Shown here piece by piece: positions 55,453-64,000 of a stretch of DNA of 64,000 bases (positions are counted from its first letter, which is position 1; every line of letters begins with the position of its first letter). Made by a program: the position numbers and the translations under genes. Under the pieces are notes generated by a model that had not been told where the DNA came from, ran no database searches, and saw only the letters and a program-made list of their open reading frames with translations. This stretch comes from CBDFNC01 sp965249895 (GTDB lineage Bacteria > Pseudomonadota > Gammaproteobacteria > Enterobacterales > CBDFNC01), in NCBI GenBank assembly GCA_965249895.1, contig CBDFNC010000005.1, positions 248,001 to 312,000 on the forward strand, read 5' to 3'.

Positions 55453-56881
55453 ATGCCAATAAAAAGGACACAGATGGGATTTAGATACCAAACCCTCGCC
55501 GGTCAATTAATTCGGGATATTAAGGAGGGTAGATTACAGGCAGGACAGCGGGTCCCATCAATTCGTTCACAAAGCCAGCTGCATGGTGTTAGCATTACCA
55601 CTGTCAAAAAGTGCTACGAATTTCTGGAAGCCCAGGGTTACCTACTGGCCAAAGCCCAATCCGGGTTTTATGTAAGAAACCTCTTTGCAACTTTACCTAT
55701 ACCCAAGTTCAAAAGCCTTGAACCATCGTCCCGTACTATTGAAAACGCGGATTTATTAGATGAGATCCAACAGTCAGCCAATAACGCCCATCGCCTCCCG
55801 TTAGGTACAATTCAATTAGCCACGGACTTATTGCCCGCCAAAGCACTACAGCGTAGTTTGCTCAGGTCAGTCAGGCAGAAGGCCAACAATACCCTGGCTT
55901 ACCGTCCAGTGGATGGCCAACCTAGTCTGAAAAGCGCGCTGTGCAGTCACTTTGCAGGGTACGGCCTCTCCCTTTCACCCAGTGATTTATTAATTAATTA
56001 CCAATGGATGCATGGGCGCCCTGACCTTGGCAATCAATGCCGTTAGCAGGCCAGGAGATAGCATAGCTGTCGCTTCAGCGGACAACTGCAATTGTTGTCA
56101 ATATTAGATGGCGGGTTGTCGAAATTTCATCAGATGCCATGGGTATCGACCTTGACCAACTAGAAGCCACTCTAGCTAAAGGCAAGGTGAAAGCCTGCTT
56201 ACTATCCGCCTGTTTTCAGAACCCCCTGGGCTACAACTTGTCACCCGATGACAAACAGCGAATTGCCCGTATGGCGAACCACTATCAATGCCCTGTCATC
56301 GAGGACGATGTCTTTGGTGAATGTGGGTATAGCTGGCCGCGACCACTCCCAATAAAAGCATGGGATACCAATGGACAGGTTATTTGGTGTAGTTCATTCT
56401 CTAAAACGCTCGCTGCGGGATATCGCATTGGCTGGTGCGCTCCGGGTATCTATCAGGCAAGTATGAGACGGGGTTTGTTATCGTCAAACCTTTCCGTTAA
56501 CACTCCATTGCAACTAGCCCTCGCAGATTTCATTCATTGCGGTGAATATCGCCGCCATCTTGGCCAATTACAAATCGCCTTGGCAGCCCAGTTGGATAGC
56601 CTCAAAAAAAGTGTTGCACAACATCTGGGGGGCTATGCAGTGCAACCAATCCTGCCGGTGGCTATACATTGTGGGTTCAGATGCCACAAACATGCGACGG
56701 GTTTGACGTCTACACTGAAGCGAAACAATGCGGGATTAATATTGTCCCTGGGTTAATACTTGGCGCTACAGATCTGTATCGAAATTGTATTCGTATTAAT
56801 GCTGGCAATCCCTGGTCGATTGAGTTGGACCAGGCTATTTCAACACTGGGTAAGATAATTCGTCGACTCTCAGCTACCTAA
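55453..56881 (+). pseudogene. MocR/GntR-aminotransferase fusion regulator, frameshifted
   Basis: The 5' frame codes a GntR HTH (LAGQLIRDIKEGRLQAGQRV, then PSIRSQSQLHGVSITTVKKC) and the start of the aminotransferase domain (NTLAYRPVDGQPSLKSALCS). Frame changes follow near 56022, between 56085 and 56130, and near 56690. The later pieces read GIDLDQLEATLAKGKVKACL, WCSSFSKTLAAGYRIGWCAP (PLP Lys) and EAKQCGINIVPGLILGATDL. The intact protein would be about 470 residues. It is divergent from the decarboxylase, which it probably regulated. Confidence 0.85.
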
Positions 56882-57028
56882 AAGCTTGCACGCTAGTTCA
56901 CCTACCCTGAACTCGACTTCAACAAACTCTACTTTGGGCTCGCCAAGGTAGAGTTTAAATAAACATAGTGTCGGCCCACAGCTCGTAGTCCCAAGATCAA
57001 TGCCTTTACAGCGAACCTCAAGCCGCCC

Positions 57029-58744
57029 CTAACCAGGTAGGCTACAATCACAGGTTATTCTATGTTTGCTCGCCTTACCTATACCTGGATTAAAGGAATT
57101 GGTTGGATCCAAATGGTTATAGAATTCGCTAAGCTCCTCGGTTGCCTGATACAAATGTCCCACATTATGTTCCGCTGGATATTTTGCACCTCGGCTATCC
57201 AGTAATGCCAACATCTGATTTTTTATCGCCTTACTATCCGCGCCTTTCTTTAAAATGTAATCTTGGTGAAAAACATGGCATAGGAAATGTCCGTAATACA
57301 GCTTTTCAACCAGCTGCCCTTGTATCTCATCAGGTAACGTTTCCAACCAGTCTTCATCATTACGCTTTAACGCAATATCTAGCGCCAGGATATCTTCAAC
57401 TTCATTGTTATGAATGGTCTGGTATCTGACTGCAGCTCCTGCTGCGGCAAAACGATGTAACAAGGCCTTTTTTGCCTCTTCCGGGTTACAAGTAAAAAAG
57501 TCGCCGGCAGCGCTATCCTGGCCAAAACGCTGGGTTAAATATTGTTTCGCTTCTTCGATACCTTGATCACTCATCTTTAAGATCAAATGATGCTCATAGT
57601 TGTCACGGAACGAGAGCATACGTTCGGGTAAGCAAGGTTTCCAGATGCGGCTTACAAACTGCATTACCCTGTCGGGTATATCCTTTGGTAAAAAGCCAAA
57701 TCGATTTAAGAAGGAGGTCATGCGCCCTTTAACTGCGAATAATTTAGGCAGATGGTCCGTACCCAAGTGGTTAATTAGCAAAAACACGTCTTTACCGTAT
57801 TTTTCAGCGATATTAAACACGTCCCTGTGCATATATTCTGCAACCACAGGCAGGTTTTCAAAGCGAGTCAGAATATCTCTTCTGAGCATCGTCAGCTCAG
57901 CCGGGTCATTGGCGCCTATATAAAATACCTGTTCTTTTTCTGGTACTGCAAAGGTGTCCAGACGCACAGCAAATATTGCCAGTTTTCCTGCACAGCCACT
58001 GGCTTCGAATAACCGTCGTTTGTCAGCATTGTACCGGGCTGGGCTATCGGCATTAACATCCCTAAGCCGAGTTTCATATTCACGATCAGATGCTAGCTTA
58101 TCACCCGCCTCAACGTCCGATTCATTAAAATTCTGCTGTTGCAAGTTTTCCAGTATTTCTTCAGCTGAATTGCCTAACCCCTTAATACCAAGATGGTTTA
58201 CCAACTCCAGCTCGCCTTGCTCACTGACACGAGCATACAAAGCAAGTTCGGTATATGCCGGACCTCGCTGTACTAACGCTCCACCGGAGTTATTCGCCAC
58301 ACCACCAACAATTGACGCACCAAGACACGAAGACCCAATAACGGAATGAGGGGCTCGATTAAGGGGTTTTAACTTCTTCTCCAACGAATGAAGCGTTGCG
58401 CCAGGAAAGCTTATGATCTGCTTACCACCGTCAAGCACAAAGATTTGTTTTAATTTAGTGGTATTGATGATCACTATCTCTCGATCATAATCATCTCCGC
58501 TGGGGGTGGAGCCCTCGGTTAAACCAGTATTTGCCGCCTGCATAATGGTTATTTTATTGGCCGAAACACAAGCTTTAAGTAACTGCCATTGCTGTACCAG
58601 GCTGGTAGGAAATACAACGGCGATGGCATCACCCTCACCAGATCTGAAACCCTTACGATAATACTCAGTCTTACTTGGGTTGGTATAAATGTGCTGCTGG
58701 CCCACAATCGCTTCCAGCTGCTGGAGAAATTCAGTATTAGACAT
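57029..58744 (-). CDS. dld: Quinone-dependent D-lactate dehydrogenase
   Basis: The 571-residue FAD protein matches E. coli Dld. The FAD-binding domain has MQAANTGLTEGSTPSGDDYD and VIGSSCLGASIVGGVANNSG. The membrane-binding and cap regions include VVAEYMHRDVFNIAEKYGKD and HHLILKMSDQGIEEAKQYL. The end has KGADSKAIKNQMLALLDSRG, then PAEHNVGHLYQA. It oxidises D-lactate to pyruvate at the inner membrane and feeds the quinone pool. It is single and intact. Confidence 0.94.
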   Translation of the reverse strand: MSNTEFLQQLEAIVGQQHIYTNPSKTEYYRKGFRSGEGDAIAVVFPTSLVQQWQLLKACVSANKITIMQAANTGLTEGSTPSGDDYDREIVIINTTKLKQIFVLDGGKQIISFPGATLHSLEKKLKPLNRAPHSVIGSSCLGASIVGGVANNSGGALVQRGPAYTELALYARVSEQGELELVNHLGIKGLGNSAEEILENLQQQNFNESDVEAGDKLASDREYETRLRDVNADSPARYNADKRRLFEASGCAGKLAIFAVRLDTFAVPEKEQVFYIGANDPAELTMLRRDILTRFENLPVVAEYMHRDVFNIAEKYGKDVFLLINHLGTDHLPKLFAVKGRMTSFLNRFGFLPKDIPDRVMQFVSRIWKPCLPERMLSFRDNYEHHLILKMSDQGIEEAKQYLTQRFGQDSAAGDFFTCNPEEAKKALLHRFAAAGAAVRYQTIHNNEVEDILALDIALKRNDEDWLETLPDEIQGQLVEKLYYGHFLCHVFHQDYILKKGADSKAIKNQMLALLDSRGAKYPAEHNVGHLYQATEELSEFYNHLDPTNSFNPGIGKASKHRITCDCSLPG

Positions 58745-59321
58745 ATGAAATCAAACCCAGGGACGATAAAAGCCTGAAATTAACATAAATGATTACCATT
58801 TACACACACGCGATTACATATTTTCTACATTAGTTTGGGAAGGCAATATAGTTTGATCAAATTTGCACACTTATCGCCATCAGGGCTACGAGATAAACTA
58901 TCTCTAAACAAGCCGTATATATGGCAGAAAATAAGTTTCATTGTCTAGATAAAGTGGCTTGCAATCAACAACCACCGGCAAAGCCGGGGGTATGATGAAA
59001 GCCTCAGGAAGAGGCTAAAAAACAATAAATAAAACGGACCCTCCCGCTTATAAGCCGCTGGATTACCAGTCGAGCTGGTAATGACGGTGATCGCGTTATA
59101 CCCGAGATAAAACGTCATTCCCTCGCACGTGGTGGTCCGACATCTGGATGGTCCGACACTCGGTCCAGCGGCCTTAACCTATCGTACTTGGTCAAACTTA
59201 TACGCCTGAACGGCAGAGCCTAGTCGAGTCACACCGCCAGAGGCGGTGGTTTACCAAGATTTAATTATATCCAGAGAGGAACCAAATAATTTGTAGAAGC
59301 CTCCAGCTCCCCGATTAGGCA
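58745..59321. other. Non-coding region rich in palindromes
   Basis: No gene is seen in about 580 bp. It holds a CCGGC-AAA-GCCGG hairpin (58975-58987), a terminator-like GCCTC..GAGGC stem followed by TAAAA (59001-59020), ATTACCAG..CTGGTAAT (about 59072-59092) and CACCGCC-AGA-GGCGGTG (59232-59248). The last is followed by GTTTACCAAGATTTAATTA. These look like ends of IS200/IS605-like or other hairpin-based elements. Confidence 0.5.
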
Positions 59322-59810
59322 TTAACTTGGTTTCTTGGTGTAGGTTGCAGATGTAATGAACTCACCGAATGTTTCACACCATACAATAACAGCGTTGTAC
59401 TTAGTAAGGTCAATGTTTTCTGGTAGGGGCACTATAAAATTATCAAATGTTTTTATATCGCCAATTCGTACCATACTTGATTTTAAGCGATTAAACTCCG
59501 ATTCGGTTTCTACGAACTCCGGTGAAAGGTACAACTTATAATCTGGGCCAGGTGAGAGGCTTCCAGATAACGAAATAGAATCTTGACCAATTGATATTTC
59601 ACCCTCTCCCCAGTGCAATGCATCGCTGTCTTTTCGATCACGGGAAAATTCTCCGTAGTACAAACTGTTCTTTGCGGCCAAAGCCACAGCCTCTTTCTCT
59701 GGCGCACTAGGTGCAATTAAGATAGGGAGTGCGTATATACCAGCGGCAAAGCCCATAGCGATCGCAAGTAGGTGAGTAACGACGAGAATAAATATCAAAC
59801 GCTTTTTCAT
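59322..59810 (-). CDS. DM13-domain protein, membrane-anchored
   Basis: The 162-residue protein begins with a hydrophobic segment MKKRLIFILVVTHLLAIAMG, a signal anchor. The rest is a DM13-type beta domain: GEISIGQDSISLSGSLSPGP, then DYKLYLSPEFVETESEFNRL and NAVIVWCETFGEFITSATY, with the conserved Trp-Cys. DM13 is proposed to bind a redox cofactor through that Cys. Located outside the cytoplasmic membrane. Function is unknown. Confidence 0.8.
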   Translation of the reverse strand: MKKRLIFILVVTHLLAIAMGFAAGIYALPILIAPSAPEKEAVALAAKNSLYYGEFSRDRKDSDALHWGEGEISIGQDSISLSGSLSPGPDYKLYLSPEFVETESEFNRLKSSMVRIGDIKTFDNFIVPLPENIDLTKYNAVIVWCETFGEFITSATYTKKPS

Positions 59811-60036
59811 TTTATTTCCTTACAAATCTATTAATACCTTCGTGGTGGAGTATGCCATTGCTGGGCCGACCCTACACAGAGCCGGGCGTGCGGAATTACC
59901 GCTCCACCGTCTCTTCAGTTATATATTCACGCATGTAAATCACGCTACTAATATCAGGGGCTGTTAATCTTTGGTGAGTAATTTTTGGACGACATGGTGA
60001 CCCGGTATAATTGGTTCTGCAAAAAACTAAACCACT
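59811..60036. other. Intergenic with a group II intron domain V-like remnant
   Basis: No gene is seen. The minus strand at 59914-59875 carries a domain-V-like hairpin described separately. Confidence 0.4.
59875..59914 (-). ncRNA. Group II intron domain V-like remnant
   Basis: Read on the minus strand, GAGACGGTGGAGCGGTAATT and CCGCACGCCCGGCTCTGTGT form a hairpin close to the domain V pattern seen at the 3' end of bacterial group II introns (GAGC..GCGGTAATTCCGCAC..GGCTC). The left arm has changes at the AGC triad. No intron-encoded protein is nearby, so it is a fragment. Confidence 0.5.
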
Positions 60037-60126
60037 ATGCCGAGAGCGATGTTAACAGATGAACTATGGAAAAATCTATTCAGGCTGATGCAACATAGTG
60101 GCCGGGTTTACAATAAGCCAAAATAG
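60037..60126 (+). pseudogene. IS5-family transposase N-terminal fragment
   Basis: MPRAMLTDELWKNLFRLMQH continues SGRVYNKPK and then a stop. This is the typical IS5-family start (MLTDELW). The remainder is missing, replaced by a palindrome and unrelated DNA. Confidence 0.6.
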
Positions 60127-60134
60127 CAAAGGCT

Positions 60135-60165
60135 GGACACCCACAATCTAAACGGTGGGTGTCCA
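60135..60165. repeat. Perfect REP-like palindrome
   Basis: GGACACCCAC and GTGGGTGTCC flank AATCTAAACG. Diverged copies with the same loop start occur at 36553 (GGACAGCCACAATCTCAATG) and 37564 (GGACATCCACAATCTCAATG), the second still palindromic. Confidence 0.65.
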
Positions 60166-60280
60166 AAATTCCCCTGCCAATTCTCGGTATCAATAACTTC
60201 CCGTAGAATAGGTGCCTGGGAGTTGCTTGTTCAGGACCAAAAAATACAGCTTAAGGCTAAACAGCCAAGGATTTATATCG

Positions 60281-61963
60281 TTATTTTTCTACTTTTTTAA
60301 AGTGATGGGTAAAACCAGATTGATATAATGTAAACTTGGAGTAGTCCACTTCACCCGCTTTTGTTCTACTAAACCGGTTAAGAATACCCGCAGGCTTAAA
60401 CTCGAAATCAGTATCACTAAAAGCTTGCATTTTTATCGCCGATTGTCTACTGGCCTGTGAATATAGGGCATCACCTTTAACGAAATAGGTAATATCTAAC
60501 CCCAGGGTATCAGACGAAAAAACGCCCTCATACTTCTTAAGTTCTACTATATCGATTATTACCGGCTTACGTATATTTTCCGAATCTCGGCGAACAAACT
60601 GATTAATATTCCCACCCTGATATAATGTAAATGTAGAATCATCTACATTTCCATACCAAGTTTTTCCAAATTTAACAACTATACCTTCTGGCTTATATTG
60701 AAACTCATATTCACTCAATATATCAATGGGGAATTCTGGTTGCCCTGTGACTTGCGCAAACAATGCGCCACTTCTAACAGACACCGAGACTTGCATATTC
60801 AGGCCACCTGAAAAATACGTGCCGGTGTACTTCCCTAGTTTATCCTTCGGAAGCTGGATCACCTTACGGTCAAAATCAGGCAGCTGGTAAGCTCTGTCAA
60901 AGTAGATACTAAGCACTGCAATCATAATATCGTTAAAGGTGTGGCTTAAACCGTTGACTGTCACAGCGACTGCAAGATCATCATTTTCATAATAAGACGA
61001 AGTAGAATTAAACCCTTCAATTCGTCCATTGTGACCATAAGCTTTCCTTTGATAGAAGGGAAACATAAATAGCCCTTTACCAAATGGCTTACCCTGGGAA
61101 ACCATCATTTTTAGAGAGTTTTCAGAGACTAACTTTCCATTGAACAATGCCTTCATAAACAGGTTTAAGTCTGCCGGTGTAGAAATAATACCACCCGCAG
61201 CGCTTGCTACACTCATATCCCACTCAGAAGCTGGTTGCCATTTATTTCTGGAAAAATAGAAAGAACGAGCCTGGTTGTCTTTAGGATCAATATCTTCACC
61301 TAGCTTGGTATTTATTAAACCTATTCGCTTGGTAATATTATCTTGCAGGTTTTCTGCATAGCTCTTATCTGTAATGGTTTCAATTATATAGCCAAGCAAG
61401 AGGTAGTTAGAGTTTGAATAGTCACTTTTTTCTCCCGGCTCAAAAGCCGGATCAAATAATGAGATCCGCTCTACCATACTAGCTTTAGTTTGATATTTAT
61501 TAACATAGCCGGAAAAACCTGCATCATTGGTATAATTAAAAACCCCGCTTTTATGGCTAAGCAAATGATCGATTGTTATTTTATTTGCATTTTTGATTTC
61601 AGGATAAAACCGAGACAAAGGAGTTGACAGATTGAGTTTACCCGATTCTATTAACTGAAAAATAATAGTAGAGGTAAACGTTTTAGTGATTGAACCAATT
61701 TTATATTTTGTTTGAGCATTAGCTCTGGTATTTTCGTCTGCGAACCCAAACTGCTTAGTATAAGTAAACTCACCTTTTTCATAAAAACTAATACTTAACA
61801 TTGCTTGGTTATGATCAACTAGCGACTTTAAATATTTATCCATTTTGTCTTTATCAAAATAGCGCGCTGCCATGGCCTCCGAGGTCAAAAATAACAAGAC
61901 AACTACCGGCATAACAAAATTTATAGCAAAGTACCGACCTTCCTTTATTCGCTTCATCAACAT
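60281..61963 (-). CDS. Serine hydrolase of the class C beta-lactamase/DD-peptidase family
   Basis: The 560-residue exported protein has a signal peptide (INFVMPVVVLLFLTSEAMA). The catalytic set is SxxK in YKIGSITKTFTSTIIFQLIE (near residue 92), YSN in GEKSDYSNSNYLLLGYIIET, and HNG in KAYGHNGRIEGFNSTSSYYE. After the PF00144 domain, two similar C-terminal beta modules of about 75 residues follow (GKYTGTYFSGGLNMQVSVSV and KKYEGVFSSDTLGLDITYFV). It may hydrolyse D-amino peptides or esters. GGAGG lies 7 bp before the ATG. It overlaps the HTH gene by 7 bp. Confidence 0.9.
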   Translation of the reverse strand: MLMKRIKEGRYFAINFVMPVVVLLFLTSEAMAARYFDKDKMDKYLKSLVDHNQAMLSISFYEKGEFTYTKQFGFADENTRANAQTKYKIGSITKTFTSTIIFQLIESGKLNLSTPLSRFYPEIKNANKITIDHLLSHKSGVFNYTNDAGFSGYVNKYQTKASMVERISLFDPAFEPGEKSDYSNSNYLLLGYIIETITDKSYAENLQDNITKRIGLINTKLGEDIDPKDNQARSFYFSRNKWQPASEWDMSVASAAGGIISTPADLNLFMKALFNGKLVSENSLKMMVSQGKPFGKGLFMFPFYQRKAYGHNGRIEGFNSTSSYYENDDLAVAVTVNGLSHTFNDIMIAVLSIYFDRAYQLPDFDRKVIQLPKDKLGKYTGTYFSGGLNMQVSVSVRSGALFAQVTGQPEFPIDILSEYEFQYKPEGIVVKFGKTWYGNVDDSTFTLYQGGNINQFVRRDSENIRKPVIIDIVELKKYEGVFSSDTLGLDITYFVKGDALYSQASRQSAIKMQAFSDTDFEFKPAGILNRFSRTKAGEVDYSKFTLYQSGFTHHFKKVEK

Positions 61964-62142
61964 GTTTTATACCTCCATTTATGATGTAAACCGATAAGTG
62001 CAGAAGCAAGACATTTAAGAGACTCTAAACTGGTATTTTTTCCACTCTCAATTCGCTGAATTGTCCTAACATTTAGCCCAGATATTTGAGCTAATTGTTC
62101 TTGAGAAAGGTGACGGCTAATACGTAATTCTTTAAGAATCAT
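61957..62142 (-). CDS. Small XRE-type HTH regulator
   Basis: The 61-residue Cro/CI helix-turn-helix protein (LKELRISRHLSQEQLAQISG, then LNVRTIQRIESGKNTSLESL, KCLASAL) has little beyond the DNA-binding domain. In relatives such a domain is often followed by a membrane region, so this may be truncated, with HKWRYKTC as a chance tail. AGGGGA precedes the start. It overlaps the serine-hydrolase start, so the two form an operon and it likely autoregulates it. Confidence 0.8.
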   Translation of the reverse strand: MILKELRISRHLSQEQLAQISGLNVRTIQRIESGKNTSLESLKCLASALIGLHHKWRYKTC

Positions 62143-62573
62143 TAAATTTCCCCTTGTACTTAAGAATCACAAGTATCCATTAATTTCCTTTGTGTCGGGT
62201 ACGAATTTAACACGACATTCACCCGACAGTAAGGGGCTTTAGCAGTTAATGCCGCCAACAACGGAAGACAAAAATGGCTTTTTCGCAAGAAAAAGGCGAC
62301 AAATCTTTTGCCAACGCTGTCATTAATTATGGCGGGATACTCAAGCACATATGGACGTGATCCTTCATTAAGTGCCCCTCCTCGATCACCACGCCTGTCT
62401 TCGAGCAAGGTTATGAAATATCTCGCCCAGATGATTTCTGATTGCACCAAATATCAACTTTTGCCTTTTCTTTGGGATAAATACAATATGGTACTTACAA
62501 TCCCAGCGCGTACGGGACAAACTTTTGTAGTCTCGCATAGGTTTTTCCTTCCTTCTCTTGGTCGAGAGTGGAA
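62143..62573. other. Intergenic region
   Basis: No recognised gene. Frames on both strands are present (for example 62450-62160 minus) but show no motif or ribosome binding site, so I treat them as chance. The promoter of the HTH-hydrolase operon should lie here. Confidence 0.35.
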
Positions 62574-62785
62574 GGTAAGTGGATGAGTATAAGTTTTTAT
62601 AGATTATGTATACATTTCAACCATTGTAAATACACTGATTTGCTTAGTGCTGCGGGTAGGTATAAGTTTTTATAGATTATGTATACATTTCAACCATTGT
62701 AAATACACTGATTTGCTTAGTGCTGCATGGCCTGCCTAGATTGATAGGTTGATTTACTTGGTGAACTTTTGTTTATGCACTTACC
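62574..62785 (+). mobile_element. MITE (family copy 2) with internal tandem duplication
   Basis: This is the same element as at 429-570: ends GGTAAGTGGATGAGTATAAG and TGTTTATGCACTTACC, interior TGCATGGCCTGCCTAGATTG. A 73-bp left segment is duplicated in tandem (62587-62653 and 62660-62726, joined by GGGTAG). Without the duplication it would be about 139 bp, matching copy 1. Confidence 0.8.
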
Positions 62786-62819
62786 TTTACCGCGGTAAAG
62801 GTAGAACCTATGGGAGTCT

Positions 62820-62860
62820 CCCCGGCAGAGCCGGGGGTTTACCCATGATTAATTATATTT
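62820..62860. repeat. Covarying hairpin element
   Basis: CCCCGGC-AGA-GCCGGGG (62820-62836) is followed by GTTTACCCATGATTAATTAT. It corresponds to the hairpin at 59232 with a different but still fully paired stem and a conserved 3' flank. Confidence 0.55.
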
Positions 62861-62888
62861 TCGGGTAGTTTTTTATCTTAAATAAACG

Positions 62889-64000
62889 CTAGCTCAAAGT
62901 AATAACTTGACATACATCGGTACTACCTATTTCACCCAAATTGCTTCCCAGTGTAAGTACAAATTGATCCCCTTCTGCTAGTTTCAGCTGATCTTTTACG
63001 CTGTTTTTTATACCGCTAATCAAGTCCTCATCTCGAAGTTCCGATAAATTAAAATACTGAGCACTGATTCCGCGAAATAGAGCAAGTCGCTGCAGCGTAC
63101 GCTTACTATCAGAAAGCGCTAATACGGGTACATTGGTATGAAGCCGAGACATGATTTTCGACGTTTGACCCGATGCAGTCAGACTGACCACTGCTTTAAT
63201 TGTGTCCAGTGAGTTTGCAATATTTACAGCACTTATTGCCATACTCTGATTTACCGCTTCAAACCTTGTCGGTAGCAACTCACGAATAGATGTTGCCCCC
63301 ATTTGTTGTTCAGCACCAAGGCAGACTTCCGCTACAGCTTTAACTGTCTCAATGGGATATTTACCGGCAGCAGTTTCGGCCGAAAGCATGACTGCATCTG
63401 TGCCATCTAATACGGCATTGGCAACATCCATCACCTCGGCGCGGGTTGGCATAGGCGCACAGATCATCGACTCCATCATTTGCGTCGCCGTAATGACGGG
63501 CCGGTTTAACTCACATGCTCTATAAATCAGCCGTTTTTGTGCACCCATTAACGCGGCATCACCAATTTCTACCCCTAAATTCCCCCTGGCGACCATAATC
63601 ACATCGGCGGCTAACAGTAGCTCATCCATCACTACGGGATCATTGACAGTTTCCGCACGCTCAACTTTAGCCACTATCATGGCGTCTAGGCCCGCATCTG
63701 CAGCAAGCGATCTGGCATAACGTAAATCGTCACCACATCGTGGGAAAGAAACCGCCAGAAAATCCACTTGTATTTGTGCTGCAACAATAATGTCTTTTTT
63801 GTCTTTGTCGGTCAAAGCAGGCGCCGAAAGACCACCGCCTTTTTTATTGATCCCCTTGTTGTTGGACAGAACCCCTGCAACCACAACCTTGGTATGAATT
63901 TTATTACCATCAAGGCTTTCGACTCTTAGCTGAATACGGCCATCATCTAGCAGTAGTAAGTCTCCCTCGGCTACATCCCGGGCGAGCTCTTTATAGTCGA
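62889..64000 (-). CDS. pykA: Pyruvate kinase (PykA type), cut by window edge
   Basis: The C-terminal ~370 residues are present; the frame is open to the right edge (LARDVAEGDLLLLDDGRIQL before GVLSNNKGINKKGGGL). The active-site region has VDFLAVSFPRCGDD, MIVAKVERAETV, VMVARGNLGVEIGDAALMGA and VITATQMMESMICAPMPTRA, then DAVMLSAETAAGKYP. The C-terminal allosteric domain follows (VVSLTASGQTSKIMSRLHTN). It converts phosphoenolpyruvate and ADP to pyruvate and ATP. The sequence is closer to PykA (type II) than PykF by eye. Confidence 0.92.
   Translation of the reverse strand, partial: DYKELARDVAEGDLLLLDDGRIQLRVESLDGNKIHTKVVVAGVLSNNKGINKKGGGLSAPALTDKDKKDIIVAAQIQVDFLAVSFPRCGDDLRYARSLAADAGLDAMIVAKVERAETVNDPVVMDELLLAADVIMVARGNLGVEIGDAALMGAQKRLIYRACELNRPVITATQMMESMICAPMPTRAEVMDVANAVLDGTDAVMLSAETAAGKYPIETVKAVAEVCLGAEQQMGATSIRELLPTRFEAVNQSMAISAVNIANSLDTIKAVVSLTASGQTSKIMSRLHTNVPVLALSDSKRTLQRLALFRGISAQYFNLSELRDEDLISGIKNSVKDQLKLAEGDQFVLTLGSNLGEIGSTDVCQVITLS

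Noticed and set aside
62160..62586. Overlapping ORFs on both strands between the HTH gene and the MITE
   Set aside because: No motif, no ribosome binding site, and they overlap each other; treated as chance frames.
1..64000. CRISPR arrays, tRNA or rRNA genes
   Set aside because: No regularly spaced short repeats and no recognisable tRNA or rRNA sequence were seen.

Overview
The window looks like a chromosomal stretch from a marine gammaproteobacterium, most plausibly of the Alteromonadales (Thalassomonas/Colwelliaceae-like). This rests on the metabolic gene set (Dld, CpdB, pyruvate kinase II, fused KorA with KorB, a MesX-MesD methionine synthase pair), moderate GC and the kinds of insertion sequence present. 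The genus is an inference. No rRNA, tRNA or CRISPR array was found.

Layout. 0-7 kb: two tandem alpha/beta-hydrolase esterases, the second broken by a ~140 bp MITE and an IS21 element, then a glyoxalase-fold gene split by an IS66 element. Target duplications let both ancestral genes be reconstructed. 7-9 kb: two GNAT acetyltransferases and an orphan. 9.3-15.4 kb: intact core-like genes, korAB divergent from a LysR regulator, then an AhpD-like/NDH-2-like pair. 15.5-32.2 kb: a dense pile-up of mobile DNA (IS3, IS5, a Tn5-like fragment, ISNCY, two IS630, IS30, IS110, IS4 and a second IS66-type element), several nested. Inside it lie a Fic gene split by IS630 and a MatP-like DNA-binding protein with a matS-like palindrome in front of it. 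One IS630 element carries a divergent gene with two tandem LexA-like winged-helix domains and sits inside an IS110 transposase.

32-45 kb: an accessory zone of single, mostly minus-strand genes (Fic, GNATs, CbrC-like, TauE, small membrane proteins) punctuated by five copies of a ~75 bp repeat, each just 3' of a minus-strand gene. It also holds mesX-mesD, an IS481 remnant and a GC-rich IS1634 element. 45-64 kb: mostly ordinary genes. These are a DMT exporter divergent from an AraC regulator, a second DMT transporter behind a leader peptide and attenuator-like hairpins, a VOC protein, a glutamine amidotransferase, LysR, CpdB, a PLP decarboxylase divergent from a decayed MocR regulator, Dld, a DM13 protein, a serine hydrolase with a small HTH regulator, and the C-terminal part of pyruvate kinase.

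Gene cooperation. KorAB would link 2-oxoacid oxidation to ferredoxin. MesX-MesD supply methionine by a folate-independent route. Dld and the NDH-2-like protein feed the quinone pool. Many accessory genes are broken by insertions, in-frame stops or homopolymer frameshifts. Some of the single-base lesions could be assembly errors and should be checked on reads.
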